Source: Amyelois transitella | Taxonomy: Eukaryota; Arthropoda; Insecta; Lepidoptera; Pyralidae | Direction: 5' to 3' | DNA: 64,000 nucleotides | Assembly: GCF_032362555.1 (NCBI RefSeq) | Contig: NC_083527.1 | Coordinates: 3,100,001-3,164,000, forward strand | Shown: piece by piece, positions 45,791 through 56,890 of the stretch | Numbering within the stretch: position 1 is the stretch's first letter | How the letters are laid out: every line of letters starts with the position of its first letter | Made by a program: the position numbers and the translations under genes | Notes under the pieces: model-generated | What the model saw: the letters and a program-made list of their open reading frames with translations, nothing else | Database searches by the model: none | What the model was told of the DNA's origin: nothing

Positions 45791-48700
45791 TCAGGCTTTT
45801 ACGTCCACATCGTCTAACTCAAACTCTTTCTCCCAACTTTCGTCTGAATTCGCGCTTCCATCATCACTCTCCTTTTCAGCAAAATGATCTTCCACTATAT
45901 TATTCCCGCAATCGTCTGCCTTCTTTTTGGGAGATTTTGACGTCTTGTCTTTAACTTTGTTGTTGAGTTTGTCTCTGGTTTGTGCGTTGTCGTTGGTGTC
46001 GCGCGGCGGTTTGAGTTTCTTCGATGTTATTTCCCGTTCGTACTCCTCTAGAAGGAGCGTTTGCTGTTCCTCTGTTAGTTCTACATCGTTTGCGAAATCT
46101 TCTGGAAGGAAAGATAACAAATTAAAATGAATAAAAGGATAGATTAAAGAAGATAAAGGCAATTCAGTTAAACTTTAGTAGAAAAATCTACAAGTGTACA
46201 TAACTCTTCCGTTAGGTAGAAATTGGTCTAGAAATTTTAAATTAGACCAAATAAGTAACCAATGTGCTTATGTAAGCTATTTATGTGGTCTAGGTGCACA
46301 GAGTGGAATTCCAAAAATTTCCGAGGGGTACGGAAATTAACTCAATTTACGCAAGCGGAGTTGCGGGCAATGCTAATTCACAATAAAACAAAATAGCTGA
46401 TGTGACAAAAATGACGAGGCTCGGGCAGGGATTCCACCCGTACATGGTCGATATCTCCACCCTTCTAACCTTGCGATTAGCCAAATCTTTTATCATACGG
46501 CTGTGATTTAGAATTCACTCCACGCGCGTCTTTTCCCGAGTTCAATTAACTTTGTGATTTTCAAGGCAAGAGTGAATAGGCACTATTTGAGCCCGCCGCT
46601 ACTTTAGGCCTTATCTTTCTGACCACCAGGCAAATTGCGGTCAGATGCACTCAAATCTTTTATATAAAAAAAAACGAAATACCTTACCATTATCCCAAGT
46701 GACGCCGTCATCTACATCGGGGCTTTCATACGTTGAGGGCGGATCACTGTCTATCCCTGAGAGGACTTTTTTCGGACTTCTGTCAACAAAAAATATATTT
46801 ATTAATCAATAAGAAACCAAAGTAGAAGGCAAATTTGTTTTTTAAACATTGCATATCTTTACAATCTGCTAAAATATAAAATTCTGCTAAAGCCTTAATG
46901 AATTTATATCCCGATTTCTTCTTGTCTTTCTATCCAGATGTCTAAATGTGCTCGTCTCCTTTCGCTGTTTTGTCTCACCCCAAGAGCATCGGTTGGCACT
47001 CAAACTAATGTACGTAACTCAGAAAAGATTCATTCACTCCATTCATGCGCATTTTAATCGGGCATTTAATCGATTCGACTACCAACTGATATCCTGTACA
47101 GTTCACAAATAATAATAGCTAGTACTGACTACATGCAACTCTAGTAATAGCTAGTACCGACTACATACAACCCTAGTAATTGCTAGTACTGACTACATAC
47201 TACCCTAATAATAGCTAGTACCGACTACATACAACCCTAGTAATAGCTAGTACTGACTACATACAACCCTAGTAATAGCTAGTACTGACTACATATTAAA
47301 CTAGTCATAGCTAGTACTGACTACAAATTACTATAGCAATAGCTAGCACTGACTACGTGCAACCCTAGTAATAGCTACCACTGACTACATACTACCCTAG
47401 TATTAGCTAATACTGACTGTTGTATAGGCTGCAGTGGTAGGTGTTTGAGTACTGGATCATCGGTGGTGGGACAAACGGCCGGTTTCCGGGACGCGGCCGC
47501 CAGACGATCCTGTAGGAGGGCCACGCGGAACAAGTACCTGGGGAACAGGTAAAATATCAATTAACTTCAGTCATTCAAGTCTTGTATACATACATATGTA
47601 TAAGCCTTGGATATTTCATACAATTACATATACAAATAATCACGTCTTAATAGGCTATTTGACTGTAATAAAAATATACATTTCTTTTATGTCATCAGTC
47701 TTAATATTATTTTTTTGGAGCGATTTGTATTAACGCGAGATAAAAATATTGCATTATTTTAACAAAATCCGTCTCAGAAAATTAGGGTTTTTCATGCAGC
47801 TGTCACGTGACTAAAAACGAACGTGATTGGCTATTTCTATTATGACGTCAATTATCCATAAACAGACTGTGGATCGTACCATTCCTTAGTGTTCGCTATT
47901 ATTTTTCAAGATTTTATAAGTGTTTGATCGCTCAGGATTACTCAGATAACATAGGTATTTAATAATGGAAACCAATTCCGCGAAAGCTGACAGTCGAAAG
48001 GTACCAAAAGTGGACGCAATAATGGTTGGCGTCTTCTTCAAAAACAATCCAGATTTCTATGCTGCCGAACTGAGGTATGTGAAAACATCAATGTAAGTAT
48101 ATCTTAGATCTTAATCTGAAACCACTTCTTGCGAATATTCAAATCCATCGGCATAGAAAAAAACAGTTTCGTAGGAGATTTTATTGTTGTATTAGTGCAT
48201 TGAGGCACTGCACAACATTTATAGGAACTCATTTTAATAATTTTCACACATATGACGTGGCACAAGTTAAATAAAACAAGAGAAAATAAAAACTTTTCGA
48301 AACACCAACAAGCTTTGTATGATATTTACACGAAATTTACGTCACTGCATGCCATGGCCGCCATATTGCTAAAAGTCGCGTTTTGGCAGCATATTTGAAT
48401 ATTTCATTTTCTTTTTAGATTTTTTAATAAAATAGCTGTAATAAAGGCAGAAAAGTATTTTTGTAGGGCTCCTTATAAACAAATAAATACCCTAAGATAG
48501 TTTTTAGAACTTTGTCAAATAGCCTATTCCTCACGAGGTAGACAGGACAGTCCCGAAAGCTGAGTACGCTTTCTCTAAGCTAACTATAGCATTAAGTAGA
48601 CCCAAGAATTTGACACTTAGTATATAATATATATATATATATATACTAGCTGTGCCCGCGACTTTGTCCGCGTGGAATAGTTATTTTGGGCATTATTGAT

Positions 48701-51700
48701 GCCCTCAAGGATGAATAATTTTCCCCGTTTTGTTTTTTACATTTTCCATTATTTCTTCGCTCCTAAAAGTTGCAGCGTGATGTTATATAGCCTAAAGCCT
48801 TCCTCGATAAGTGGTCTATTCAACACAAAAAGATATTTTCAATTCGAACCAGTAGTTCCTTAGATTAGCGTGTTCAAACAAACAAACAAACTCTTCAGCT
48901 TTATAATATTATAGTGTGGCGACATCTCTGCGCCACTCGTCACAACAACCAATCACACAACAACTGTCAGTCATCGCGAAGAAATTGACGCGCTCAACCA
49001 ATAGCAGCGAGGAAACTAAATCGCGATTTCAAAGATTTCACGGATTGGAGCTATATATACAACCTCCGACACAACATCGTCTGTCGCGAGGTTCCCCAGG
49101 CATAACACTTAGCCTGGCGGAAGATCTTCCCTTTGGTGGCGGTCGAGCCGAATCATCGCTCCCGCCACATTAGTTTATATAGGTATACTAGCTATCCCGG
49201 CAAACCTTGTATTGCCATATAAATAATTTTAAAGTTATTTCAAGTTAAATGTTAAGTGTGGACAACCCTTATCACGTATATGAAAAATAGATGTTGGCCA
49301 ATTCTCAGACCTACTCAATATGCTCACAAAATTTCATGAGAACCGGTCAAGCCGTTTCCTACGGGAGCAAACATTGTCACACGAGAATTTCATATATAAG
49401 ATACATAATATACTAGAGGCCGCCCGCGACTTCGTCCGCATGGAAACCCTATCAATCCCGCGGGAACTCTGGGATAAAAAGCTACCTACATACCAAATTT
49501 CATGGTAATCGGTTCAGTAGTTTTTGCGTGAAAGAGTAACAAACATCCATACATCCATACAAACTTTCGCCTTTATAATAGTAGTAGGATATTTATTTAA
49601 TCTGGTCACCTCTCCCAGAAGTCAGCGTGCGCCACCGCGTCGGGCACCAGCCTGTCGTACTGCGCGCGCAGCCGCGGGCTGGCGCCCAGCCGCCGCAGCG
49701 CCGCCGCGTGCGACAGCACCGCCGCGTCCGCGCTCTCCAGGCTGGAGCGCCACGCGTGGAACTCTTGGCTGTCCGCCGGCACTATGAAAGTGGCGTCGAC
49801 GCGTTGCAAAGCTTCTAGTTCTTGCTGTTGGGAGAAATATAGTTTATTAATAATACATACATATGTTCACGTCTATATCCCTAGCGGGGTAGACAGAGCC
49901 ACCTGAAAAGACTGATAGGCCACGCTCAGCTGTTTGGCTTTGTGATAGAATTGAGATTCAAATAGTGACAGGTTGCTAGCCCATCGCCTAAAAGAGGAAT
50001 CCCAAGTTTATAAGCCTATCCCTTAGTCGCCTTTTACGACATCCGTGGGAAAGAGATGGAGTGGTCCTATTCTTTTTTGTAATGGTGCCGGGAACCACAC
50101 GGTACTATTAATTATTTATGCCCGAAACCGCCGAGCTTGCATGAAGAGAGTTATGAATGTGGATGAAGCGAAGGAAGTATGCAGAGATCGTGGCAAGTGG
50201 AAAGAGGTAGTCTCTGCCTACCCCTCCGTGAAAGAGGCGTGATTTTATGTATGTATGTATGGTTTATTTTCAGGCACATAATCGCTAGATATCATTAAGC
50301 CAAATAGCGTGGCCATTCGGTCTTTTCGAGACTGTTGGCTCTGTCTACCCCGCAAGAGATATAGACGTGATTATATGTATGTATTTATGTGTAGGTATTA
50401 TTTGTACAGAGTGAATTTTTATATGACATAGAAATTTGCACGGCACATTTGAATGATAAAACTGAGTGGGTTTAAGACTGATCCAGCTGATCAATCAATT
50501 AGCTCGGGAGAGTAAAAAGAAATTTTTCACTTACTGCTTTTTGTTTTAAAGGATTACTTAGTTACATGGTCCAAAAATGCTGTGAAAATTTCTTAAATTC
50601 AACATGTTTAGGTATATAAAACCTACTTATGTATGTACTGACTGTACCCGCGACTTCTTCCACGTGGAAAAGTTATTTTGGGCATCATTGAAGCCCTCAA
50701 TAATTTTCCCCGTTTTTTTTTTTCACATTTTCCATTATTCCTTCGCTCCTAATAGTTGCAGCGTGATGATAAACAACCTAAAGCCTTCCTCGATAAATGG
50801 TCTACTAAACACAAAAAGAATTTATCAATTCGAACTAGTAGTTTCTGAGATTAATGCGTTCAAACAAACAAACTCTTCAGCTTTATAATATTAAGTATAG
50901 ACAAGAGAAAAAATTTGATAACATACCTTATAGGTGGTGAGCATGGTGGTGTCTCCTGAAGAGAGGATGACCTCTGTGTCATCGTCATCGTCGGGCTCCG
51001 GGTTCAATGCTGTGCTCACTTGACCTGCACAACAGTAAATACCTTGTTATTATTATACACATGTATACATACATACAGTGCCGTGTGGTTCCCGGCACCA
51101 ATACAAAAAACAATAGGACCATTCCATCTCTTCCCCATGGATGTCGTAAAAGGCTTACAAACTTGGGAGTCTTGAATAAGCAGATCACTCACGATGTTTT
51201 CCCTCACCGTAAGAGCATCGGTTAGTATGCAATCTAATGTACATAACTTCGAAAATGGTCATTGGTAGGTACATGACAGAGGTGGGATTTGAAGGGAAGG
51301 GGTTTTTAAGACTTGGCGAAATATGTGTATAACATACATACATATGGTCACATCTATATCCCTTGCGGGGTAGACAGAGCCAACAGTCTTGAAGACTGAA
51401 TGGCCACGTTCAGCTATTTGGCTTAATGATAGAATTGAGATTCAAATAGTGACTAGTTGCTAAACCATCGCCTAAAAAAAGAATCCCAAGTTTGTAAGCC
51501 TATCCCTTAGTCGCCTTTTACGACATCCATGGGAAAGAGATGGAGTGGTCCTATTCTTTTTTGTATTGGTGCCGGGAACCACACGGTGCATTATACTATT
51601 CATAAAAAGAATACACGTAATAAACGTACGTGCGCGTTTAACATAAGACCTTTTGACAAAAGATAAATTATGAAAACTGTTACGCTTACCAATGAAAGTG

Positions 51701-54700
51701 CTTAGACTTTTCTTCATTACATTCGCTGGAGATTCTGGTTCGTCCAACTAAACAAAAAAAGAAATACAGTTACAATAGATGAACCAGCACATCATCAGAT
51801 GTCAACATACATACATATAATCACGTCTATATCCCTTGCGGGGTAGACAGAGCCTACAGTCTTGTGAAGACTGATAGGCCACGTACAGCTATTTGGCTTT
51901 AAGATAGGACTGAGATTCAAATAGTGACAGGTTGCTAGCCCATCGCCTAAAAGAAGAATCCCAAGTTTTTAAGCCTACCCCTTAGTCGCCTTTTACGACA
52001 GCTATGGGAAAGAGATGGAGTGGTCCTATTCTTTTTTGTATTGGTGCCGGGAACCACACGGCACTGCCAGATGTCAAACAATTTATATATATACTAGACA
52101 CCTGTCAGTTGTCATGGAGGTCAGACGATATAGTAGCTAACCTAACTTACGTTCTGGTTCACGATCACAGCCGGACCCCGGGCTCTACAGGGCGCTAAGG
52201 AAGAAACAATTAATAGGATGATGATGACTGTTAACCGCAGCTTCGTCCGCGTTAAACTTTGTTCTCGTTCGTGTTGGAATTTCCACTAGCTTACAGAACA
52301 GCTAAAAAGGCTTTGTTTCTCATGAAGGTCTGTTGTGCCAAATTTCCTCAAAACCAGTCCAGCAGATTTCGAGTCTATTCGTTACAAGCAAAAATACAAA
52401 TCTCTTTATAATATTAGTAGGTATAGATTTTAACCTTTTCCACGATTATGTACTAAGGTGTACTTCTCGACATATGTCTTTGCCAGTCTAACCAAGTTGT
52501 TTTTGTTTGATCAAAGTTACCTTCAAAGTCTTCCCGATGACGCTGGAAGTGGTGCTGAAGACATGTGTGGCTTCACTCTTCACCGCGCTCCCGATTTCGT
52601 CCAGATCCTTCTTCACCATTGAATACACTTCAGCCGACTGTAATATATAAAGAAAATTTAATTAAATTTATAGACTATACTTGTTTTTCCCGCGATTTAG
52701 TCGGCTTGGGTTTTTTCGAAACAAAAAGTGTTTTTGCTCAGTGTCAACTCTATCTTTGTATCAAATTTTATCAAAATCGGTTCAGTGGTTAAGGCGTGAA
52801 AGCGTGACAGACAGACAAAGTTACTTTCGCATTTATTTTATTATAGTATCTTCAAATCAGGCGGGTATTACATATTAGTGAGTGTCACCATAACAATGAT
52901 GCATCTTTATGAAGCCAAGAATTTTTCAAGAACCATTCCTTGTTTAATCAATTTTTATTGTCCACTTCCAACATTATCATTTGCAGGTCATTCCATATAC
53001 ATACATGTACTTCTACGTACATAATTCGTAACATATACATATACAATCAAGTGTGAATCCCTTATAGGGTGGACAGAGCCAACAGTCACGAAGCGACTGA
53101 AAGGCCACGTTCAGCTATATGGTAAATTGTAACATTAACATATAAACATAAAGTCACGCCTTTTGCCCGGAGAGGTAGGCAGAGCTTACATATTTCCACT
53201 TGCATTAATCCCAGCATACTTCTTTGGTTCATACTCACAGTGATAAATATTTGCTGTCGTTTTTATCATTGCATAATACTCATATTAGTCGCGAATCAAC
53301 TGGACTATCAGTCACAGAAGATATGATTTCTTTATCTATCACGGTCCGATATAAAAAAAAAATATTACACAATTATGTTTATAAACAAAAACATGTTATA
53401 GTTACTTCATACACATAATTGATGTGGTTTCTTTAAAACCGCTTTAGAAGTTAAGTAGGAATTAATTAGGTACAAATTTAATACTCTATTACTTACCGTA
53501 TTTTCTTTGTCATTAATGTGTGATGAGGGATAACTAGAAATTTGCACTTTAAGGCAACTTGCAGTAATGGTTTTTTCCTATTTTATTTGTTTAGCAACGT
53601 GTTTTTCAGTCTCCAGAGGTGAGAATACAACTGAGACCAATGCTAGGAGAATGATAATATTTATATTTACTTCTTACTAGCAGCCCGCCACGGTTTTGTC
53701 CATGGTATGGATATAGCCATCAACAAAGTGAAAGAATTTTTATTTTGTAAAAGGCAATAAAGGCTTGTAAACATGCATTCTTCTTTTAGACGTTGGGCTA
53801 GCAACCTGTCACTGTGAACAAACTCATAATAATAATATTTGTAAAGATTTTAATGATTCCAAACCTACCTTAGTCTTGGCAGAGGACAGCCAGCTGTCCC
53901 ACCAGTTTCCCGTCTCTCTCTCCTCCTTGGGAGTGCTGGCTTCACTCGGGCTCGCTTCACCAGACCTGATGGCATAAAGACAACTATACCTTCAAGCCTT
54001 GGCCCAGGATTCAAATTTACTTATCATAATATATGTGTTATACAGGATTTATAATAAAAAGAAAGTGTTAAAGAATAAACCTCTCGTACATTTTTGTGCT
54101 GATCAATTGTTGCTCAGTGTGATGATATTTATTAAAATAGAAAGTAAACTACATTTATATGTATACTATGTATATATGTATACATGTATATTATACTATG
54201 TATACATGTATACTATATTTATACTTTACAATATCAAAATTTTACATTTTTGTATAAAATCAAGTTCTAAAAATTAATATAAAGCTAGACTTGTAAAAAA
54301 CTTACATACATACATATAGTCACGTCTATATCCCTTGCAGGGTAGACAGAGCTAACAGTCCCAAGTTTGAAGAATTCAAAGCCTGTCCCTTAGTAAAAAA
54401 CTTAATATAATTTAATATATTCACCTCTTGATATTTATGATGTGACCAGATGAACTCAATAAATCATATTTACGCCATTCCAAAACATATGGTTCAATGT
54501 TGAATTCAGGAAATCTTTATAAAAGGGCTTTCATACCAGGCTTACAACCTAAGGATTTGGGCATTGATTTGATACCTTTTTAAACTAGGTGGGACTTTTA
54601 ACAATCTTTGCCTTAAGACTTTCCATCAAAACAAAATTAAGGACTTCTCTCTTCTTCAGAAGAGGGAAGCCACATATGGTCATGAATAGTTGGCCTGAGT

Positions 54701-55187
54701 ACAAAAACTGATGAACTTATTAATATAAAATGAAGTAAGTAGGACAGTTTCGGATCATCAGTAGCATTGTAGTAGCTACATAAAACATTGAAATCTAACA
54801 GTTTCGAGCAGGATAACAATGATCGTGTTATCCAAGTGGTTCTGTCACGTTTTCCGCAAAATTTACAATAAAATGCGAGACCAACGATATAGTAACGTAC
54901 CGTTAATAGCTTGCATTGTACCCAAGCGTGAAATTTGCACTCTCAATAAATAAACCATACCAACAGAACTAATCTAAATCATCATAAATTATTGATATAG
55001 ATTGACTTCAAACATATTTATCTAATAAAAAAAAGGCAGTTACCAATAGTACGGAGGCTTTATTTTCGCAAAATTATAAAATAAGGCGCAATCTTTGGAA
55101 AATAAACTAGTTTCATGATAAGCAAACCAAGATTATGTGGATCAAAATTACCTCAAATAATATAGGTCAAACTTACTTTTCAGCCAT
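45791..55187 (-). CDS. BSDC1: BSDC1, BSD domain-containing protein 1
   Basis: Exons read on the minus strand: 55187-55177, 53965-53869, 52637-52521, 51747-51690, 51024-50927, 49824-49610, 47537-about 47414, 46779-46688, 46101-45791; roughly 375 residues. Family marks: WWDSWLSSAK near the N-terminus, VKKDLDEIGSAV, the acidic DDDDDTEVILSSGD, and the BSD domain QEFHAWRSSLESADAAVLS ... YDRLVPDAVAHADFWERYLF. The conserved C-terminal motif DESWEKEFELDDVD matches human EDWEKDFDLD. Its function is poorly known; BSD domains occur in TFIIH p62 and synapse-associated proteins. The junction between the exons at 47414 and 46779 does not close in phase: exon 46779 needs two bases of carry, so a micro-exon or other donor is missed there. 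That donor lies next to a minisatellite. Introns hold over ten repeats. The mRNA end was not located. Confidence 0.88.
47117..47420. repeat. Minisatellite, about 9 units of 32 bp
   Basis: Imperfect tandem units AGCTAGTACTGACTACATAC + AACCCTAGTAAT. On the minus strand each reads GTAGTCAGTACTAGCTATTA..., matching the end of the BSDC1 exon (CAACAGTCAGTATTAGCT) at 47414. The array therefore begins at the exon/intron border and repeats it. Confidence 0.85.
48648..48905 (+). repeat. Short interspersed element 'CTAGCTGTGCCCGCGACTTT'
   Basis: Full-length sister of 9571-9803, from TACTAGCTGTGCCCGCGACT to CTTCAGCTTTATAATATTAT. It follows an (AT)n run at 48625-48647. BSDC1 intron. Confidence 0.7.
48915..49169 (+). 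mobile_element. Solo LTR of an LTR retrotransposon (fossil)
   Basis: 255 bases with matching ends TGTGGCG ... CGCCACA, a TATATATAC box about halfway and no internal region on either side. A broken fragment of the same LTR lies at 11690-11785. The superfamily cannot be assigned without the internal genes. A remnant left by LTR-LTR recombination is the simplest reading. Confidence 0.7.
49187..49407 (+). repeat. Short interspersed element 'CTAGCTATCCCGGCAAACCTTG'
   Basis: TACTAGCTATCCCGGCAAAC ... GAACCGGTCAAGCCGTTTCC ... CACACGAGAATTTCATATAT, a common lepidopteran small element. It is followed directly by another family at 49408. Confidence 0.6.
49408..49591 (+). repeat. Short 'GCCGCCCGCGACTTCGTCCG' interspersed element
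   Basis: ACTAGAGGCCGCCCGCGACT to TTTATAATAGTAGTAGGATA. It ends 19 bases before the BSDC1 exon at 49610 (its donor side on the minus strand). Confidence 0.75.
49851..50104 (-). repeat. SINE-like element, full length
   Basis: (ACAT)n, TATCCCTAGCGGGGTAGACA, GGTGCCGGGAACCACACGG. BSDC1 intron; begins 26 bases from the acceptor of the exon ending at 49824. Confidence 0.85.
50131..50262 (+). repeat. LINE ORF2 3' end with (TATG)n tail
   Basis: Encodes ACMKRVMNVDEAKEVCRDRG and ends VVSAYPSVKEA-stop, followed by GGCGTGATTTTATGTATG. Relatives: 10236-10325 (+), about 26905-26970 (+), 53138-53205 (-), 58570-58705 (-). Severely 5'-truncated, as usual for LINEs. The family name is not known to me. Confidence 0.7.
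50293..50393 (+). repeat. SINE-like element, 3' part
   Basis: TTAAGCCAAATAGCGTGGCC to AGACGTGATTATATGTATGT. It sits about 30 bases from the LINE tail at 50262, which it resembles. Confidence 0.75.
50636..50893 (+). repeat. Short interspersed element 'CTGACTGTACCCGCGACTTC'
   Basis: Third copy of the 9571-9803 family, internally similar along its length. BSDC1 intron. Confidence 0.65.
51078..51176 (+). repeat. SINE-like element, 5' part
   Basis: GTGCCGTGTGGTTCCCGGCA through CATGGATGTCGTAAAAGGC. The 3' half is missing. A second-family SINE piece (AGCATCGGTTAGTATGCAAT, 51185-51300) follows. Confidence 0.75.
51332..51596 (-). repeat. SINE-like element, full length
   Basis: (CATA)n to GGTGCCGGGAACCACACGG. 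Opposite in orientation to 51078-51176 in the same BSDC1 intron. Confidence 0.88.
51806..52064 (-). repeat. SINE-like element, full length
   Basis: (CATA)n, CCCTTGCGGGGTAGACAGAG to GGGAACCACACGGCAC. BSDC1 intron between the exons ending at 52521 and starting at 51747. Confidence 0.88.
52221..52430 (+). repeat. Short interspersed elements with TTTATAATATTAGTAGG tails
   Basis: GTTAACCGCAGCTTCGTCCG head, AAACCAGTCCAGCAGATTTC, CTTTATAATATTAGTAGGTA tail. A similar diverged element at 52676-52850 has TTCCCGCGATTTAGTCGG and AATCGGTTCAGTGGTTAAGG. Confidence 0.6.
53022..53205 (-). repeat. SINE and LINE tail fragments, adjacent
   Basis: A SINE tail part (53022-53123, CCCTTATAGGGTGGACAGAG) is followed by the LINE 3' end in the same orientation (53138-53205, AAAGTCACGCCTTTTGCCCG). 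Confidence 0.55.
54302..54396 (-). repeat. SINE-like element, internally deleted
   Basis: CATACATACATATAGTCACG and CCCTTGCAGGGTAGACAGAG, then a jump to the CCAAGTTTGAAGAATTC region. A TATGTATAC-rich microsatellite lies upstream at about 54155-54230. Confidence 0.6.
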
Positions 55188-56099
55188 CGTGGATATAAAT
55201 CACTGCACGATGAAATAATAAGAGCACATTGACATCTATTTAAAAGTAAATATTGTGAATTGTTATTGTTTTTACACGGAATTTAGAATTAATTTTGACA
55301 TAGTTTTTGTTTGCGTTGACATAAGGTTTCACGTTCCGTTTATAGCAATAGTGCCTAACGAACAAGATGTAAAGAAGTTTTATTTTATTTTCAGTTTTGC
55401 TTTCTGTTTCCTATACTTTTGATAAAGTGCTAAAATAATTATTTTATTTTATAAAATTTTGTCTGTATTTAAGTAAGTAATTTGATTCATTTCATCAATT
55501 TATGTATTTATTTCTTGCTATATAATTAAAATAAAATGAAAATTCACAGGAATGGAACGTGATCCAAGAAAGGTTTCCACAGTTCACAAAAGATGGCAGC
55601 AAAGTACTTTTAGTAACTTCGAGTTCTTACTTGAACTTTCAAGTTTGGTTCTGAAACGAAAAACAAAGACACCAGGGTTCACTTATTACCACTAATACCA
55701 AGTCAAGTAATTAAATGAAGGGACCGCCTAACCTCAGTTACCCTGATAATAGAAAAAGAACTTAACCCAAATTGGACTAGGTACATTGTTGTTATAACTG
55801 ATAAAAGTGCTTATTACCTAAGTCTTCTCACGTCCACAGGAAGGGCATAGGTACGACGCAATCATCTCATTCTTCTTTAGGGGACATTTATCGTTTTTTC
55901 TGATAAGCAAACAGACTAGTCTAAGGTGGGGAACAAAGCGGGCGCTAGAAGCAGCCTGAAACTTTAAGTTCTCCTTTACTACCAGATTGGCTTGGAAGCA
56001 TAAAAGTAATAGGTACCTAATCATCGAAAACATTCTAGAACATTTCAATTTGCCTATCAAAGCGACTGGTCAAACTTTAACCCATGTTTTTCAACAAGG

Positions 56100-56260
56100 T
56101 TCATAAAAATCTGTAGAGCCACACACGCGGTTGAACAGTGTAATCGTAGAGCGCCATCTAGCGGGCGGGGCGCGGCACGAGCGTGACGTCACAGCCGGCG
56201 GCCGCGCCTCGTGCGCCGGCGCTCACTGAGCCGCCTCCATCAAAGTTTGTGTGGATTATC
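56100..56260. promoter_or_regulatory. GC-rich promoter-like block with a cAMP-response element
   Basis: A sharply GC- and CpG-rich island in AT-rich surroundings, with CGGGCGGGGCGCGGC and the full palindrome TGACGTCA at 56184-56191. No coding frame is evident. It could be the start of the plus-strand gene whose first coding exon may be at 63785, or a distal BSDC1 element (BSDC1 ATG is 0.9 kb away on the other strand). Confidence 0.45.
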
Positions 56261-56454
56261 CACGAGTATATAGTGTGTGTATAATCAGAATAAGTTCCTG
56301 TGGGAGTTATTCCCGTTAAAAAAAATGTTTTCATTTGCCTTTTACATCTATACCGTTTTTGTGAAACTATAATTATGTAAATTTCTTTTGTCTTATAATT
56401 GGAACGCGCATATGACGTCTTTATATCTTACTGGGTAGTTACTAGCTACTACTA

Positions 56455-56890
56455 CTACTAGCCCGGTCACATCCTCACCTTCCTGGAGAGGAGCCCAGGG
56501 TGCCCTATAATCCTGGGTTAGGTAAGGTTTTTACATTAAACGACTCCCATCTGCGCTTCGCAACCTAAACAGGGGAACCTAACCCGTATTGGATCACGGT
56601 TTTATCGATGTAGCTGCCTGAAAGTGCAGGTTTCCTGACGATTTTTTCTCTCACCGTTATAGCATCGGTTAGCATTAAAACGAATAAACACACGGCTCAG
56701 GAGATGAAACCTGGGCCACCTCTTGTACATCAATCTGGGCGAGGTGGCACAGCTATCTCCTGAGCCCACTGTACATAGCCCAGAAAAGAGTTATTGGTAT
56801 GACCGAGGTGGGATTTGAAACTTGTACCTACCTCCTTGTGCATCACGCATTTTAATCAGGCACCATAACGACTCCACCACCGACACTTAC
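56455..56890 (-). repeat. tRNA-derived SINE, near full length
   Basis: Read on the minus strand it begins GTGTCGGTGGTGGAGTCGTT (box-A-like) and has GTTTCAAATCCCACCTCGG (box-B-like), then the family body (AGCATCGGTTAGC, CCGTATTGGATCACGG, ATCCTCACCTTCCTGGAGAG on plus). Partial copies: 12690-12870, 16430-16660, about 37130-37320, 38270-38370, 51185-51300. Confidence 0.7.

Noticed and set aside
47117-47420. CRISPR-like array of 32-bp repeats
   Set aside because: No spacers: the repeats are directly tandem in a eukaryotic intron, so this is a minisatellite.
48915-49169. Whole LTR element with internal genes
   Set aside because: Only one LTR is present, with unrelated sequence on each side; treated as a solo-LTR fossil.
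49524-49818. Arg/Ala-rich plus-strand frames
   Set aside because: Shadow of the GC-rich BSDC1 BSD-domain exon on the minus strand.
52151-52184. A 34-base segment between acceptor- and donor-like signals, as an extra BSDC1 exon
   Set aside because: It breaks the phase between the flanking exons, which join perfectly without it, and its translation is unlike the family.
54155-54230. TATGTATAC-rich palindromic run as a structured RNA
   Set aside because: Simple-sequence AT microsatellite; pairing is a by-product of composition.
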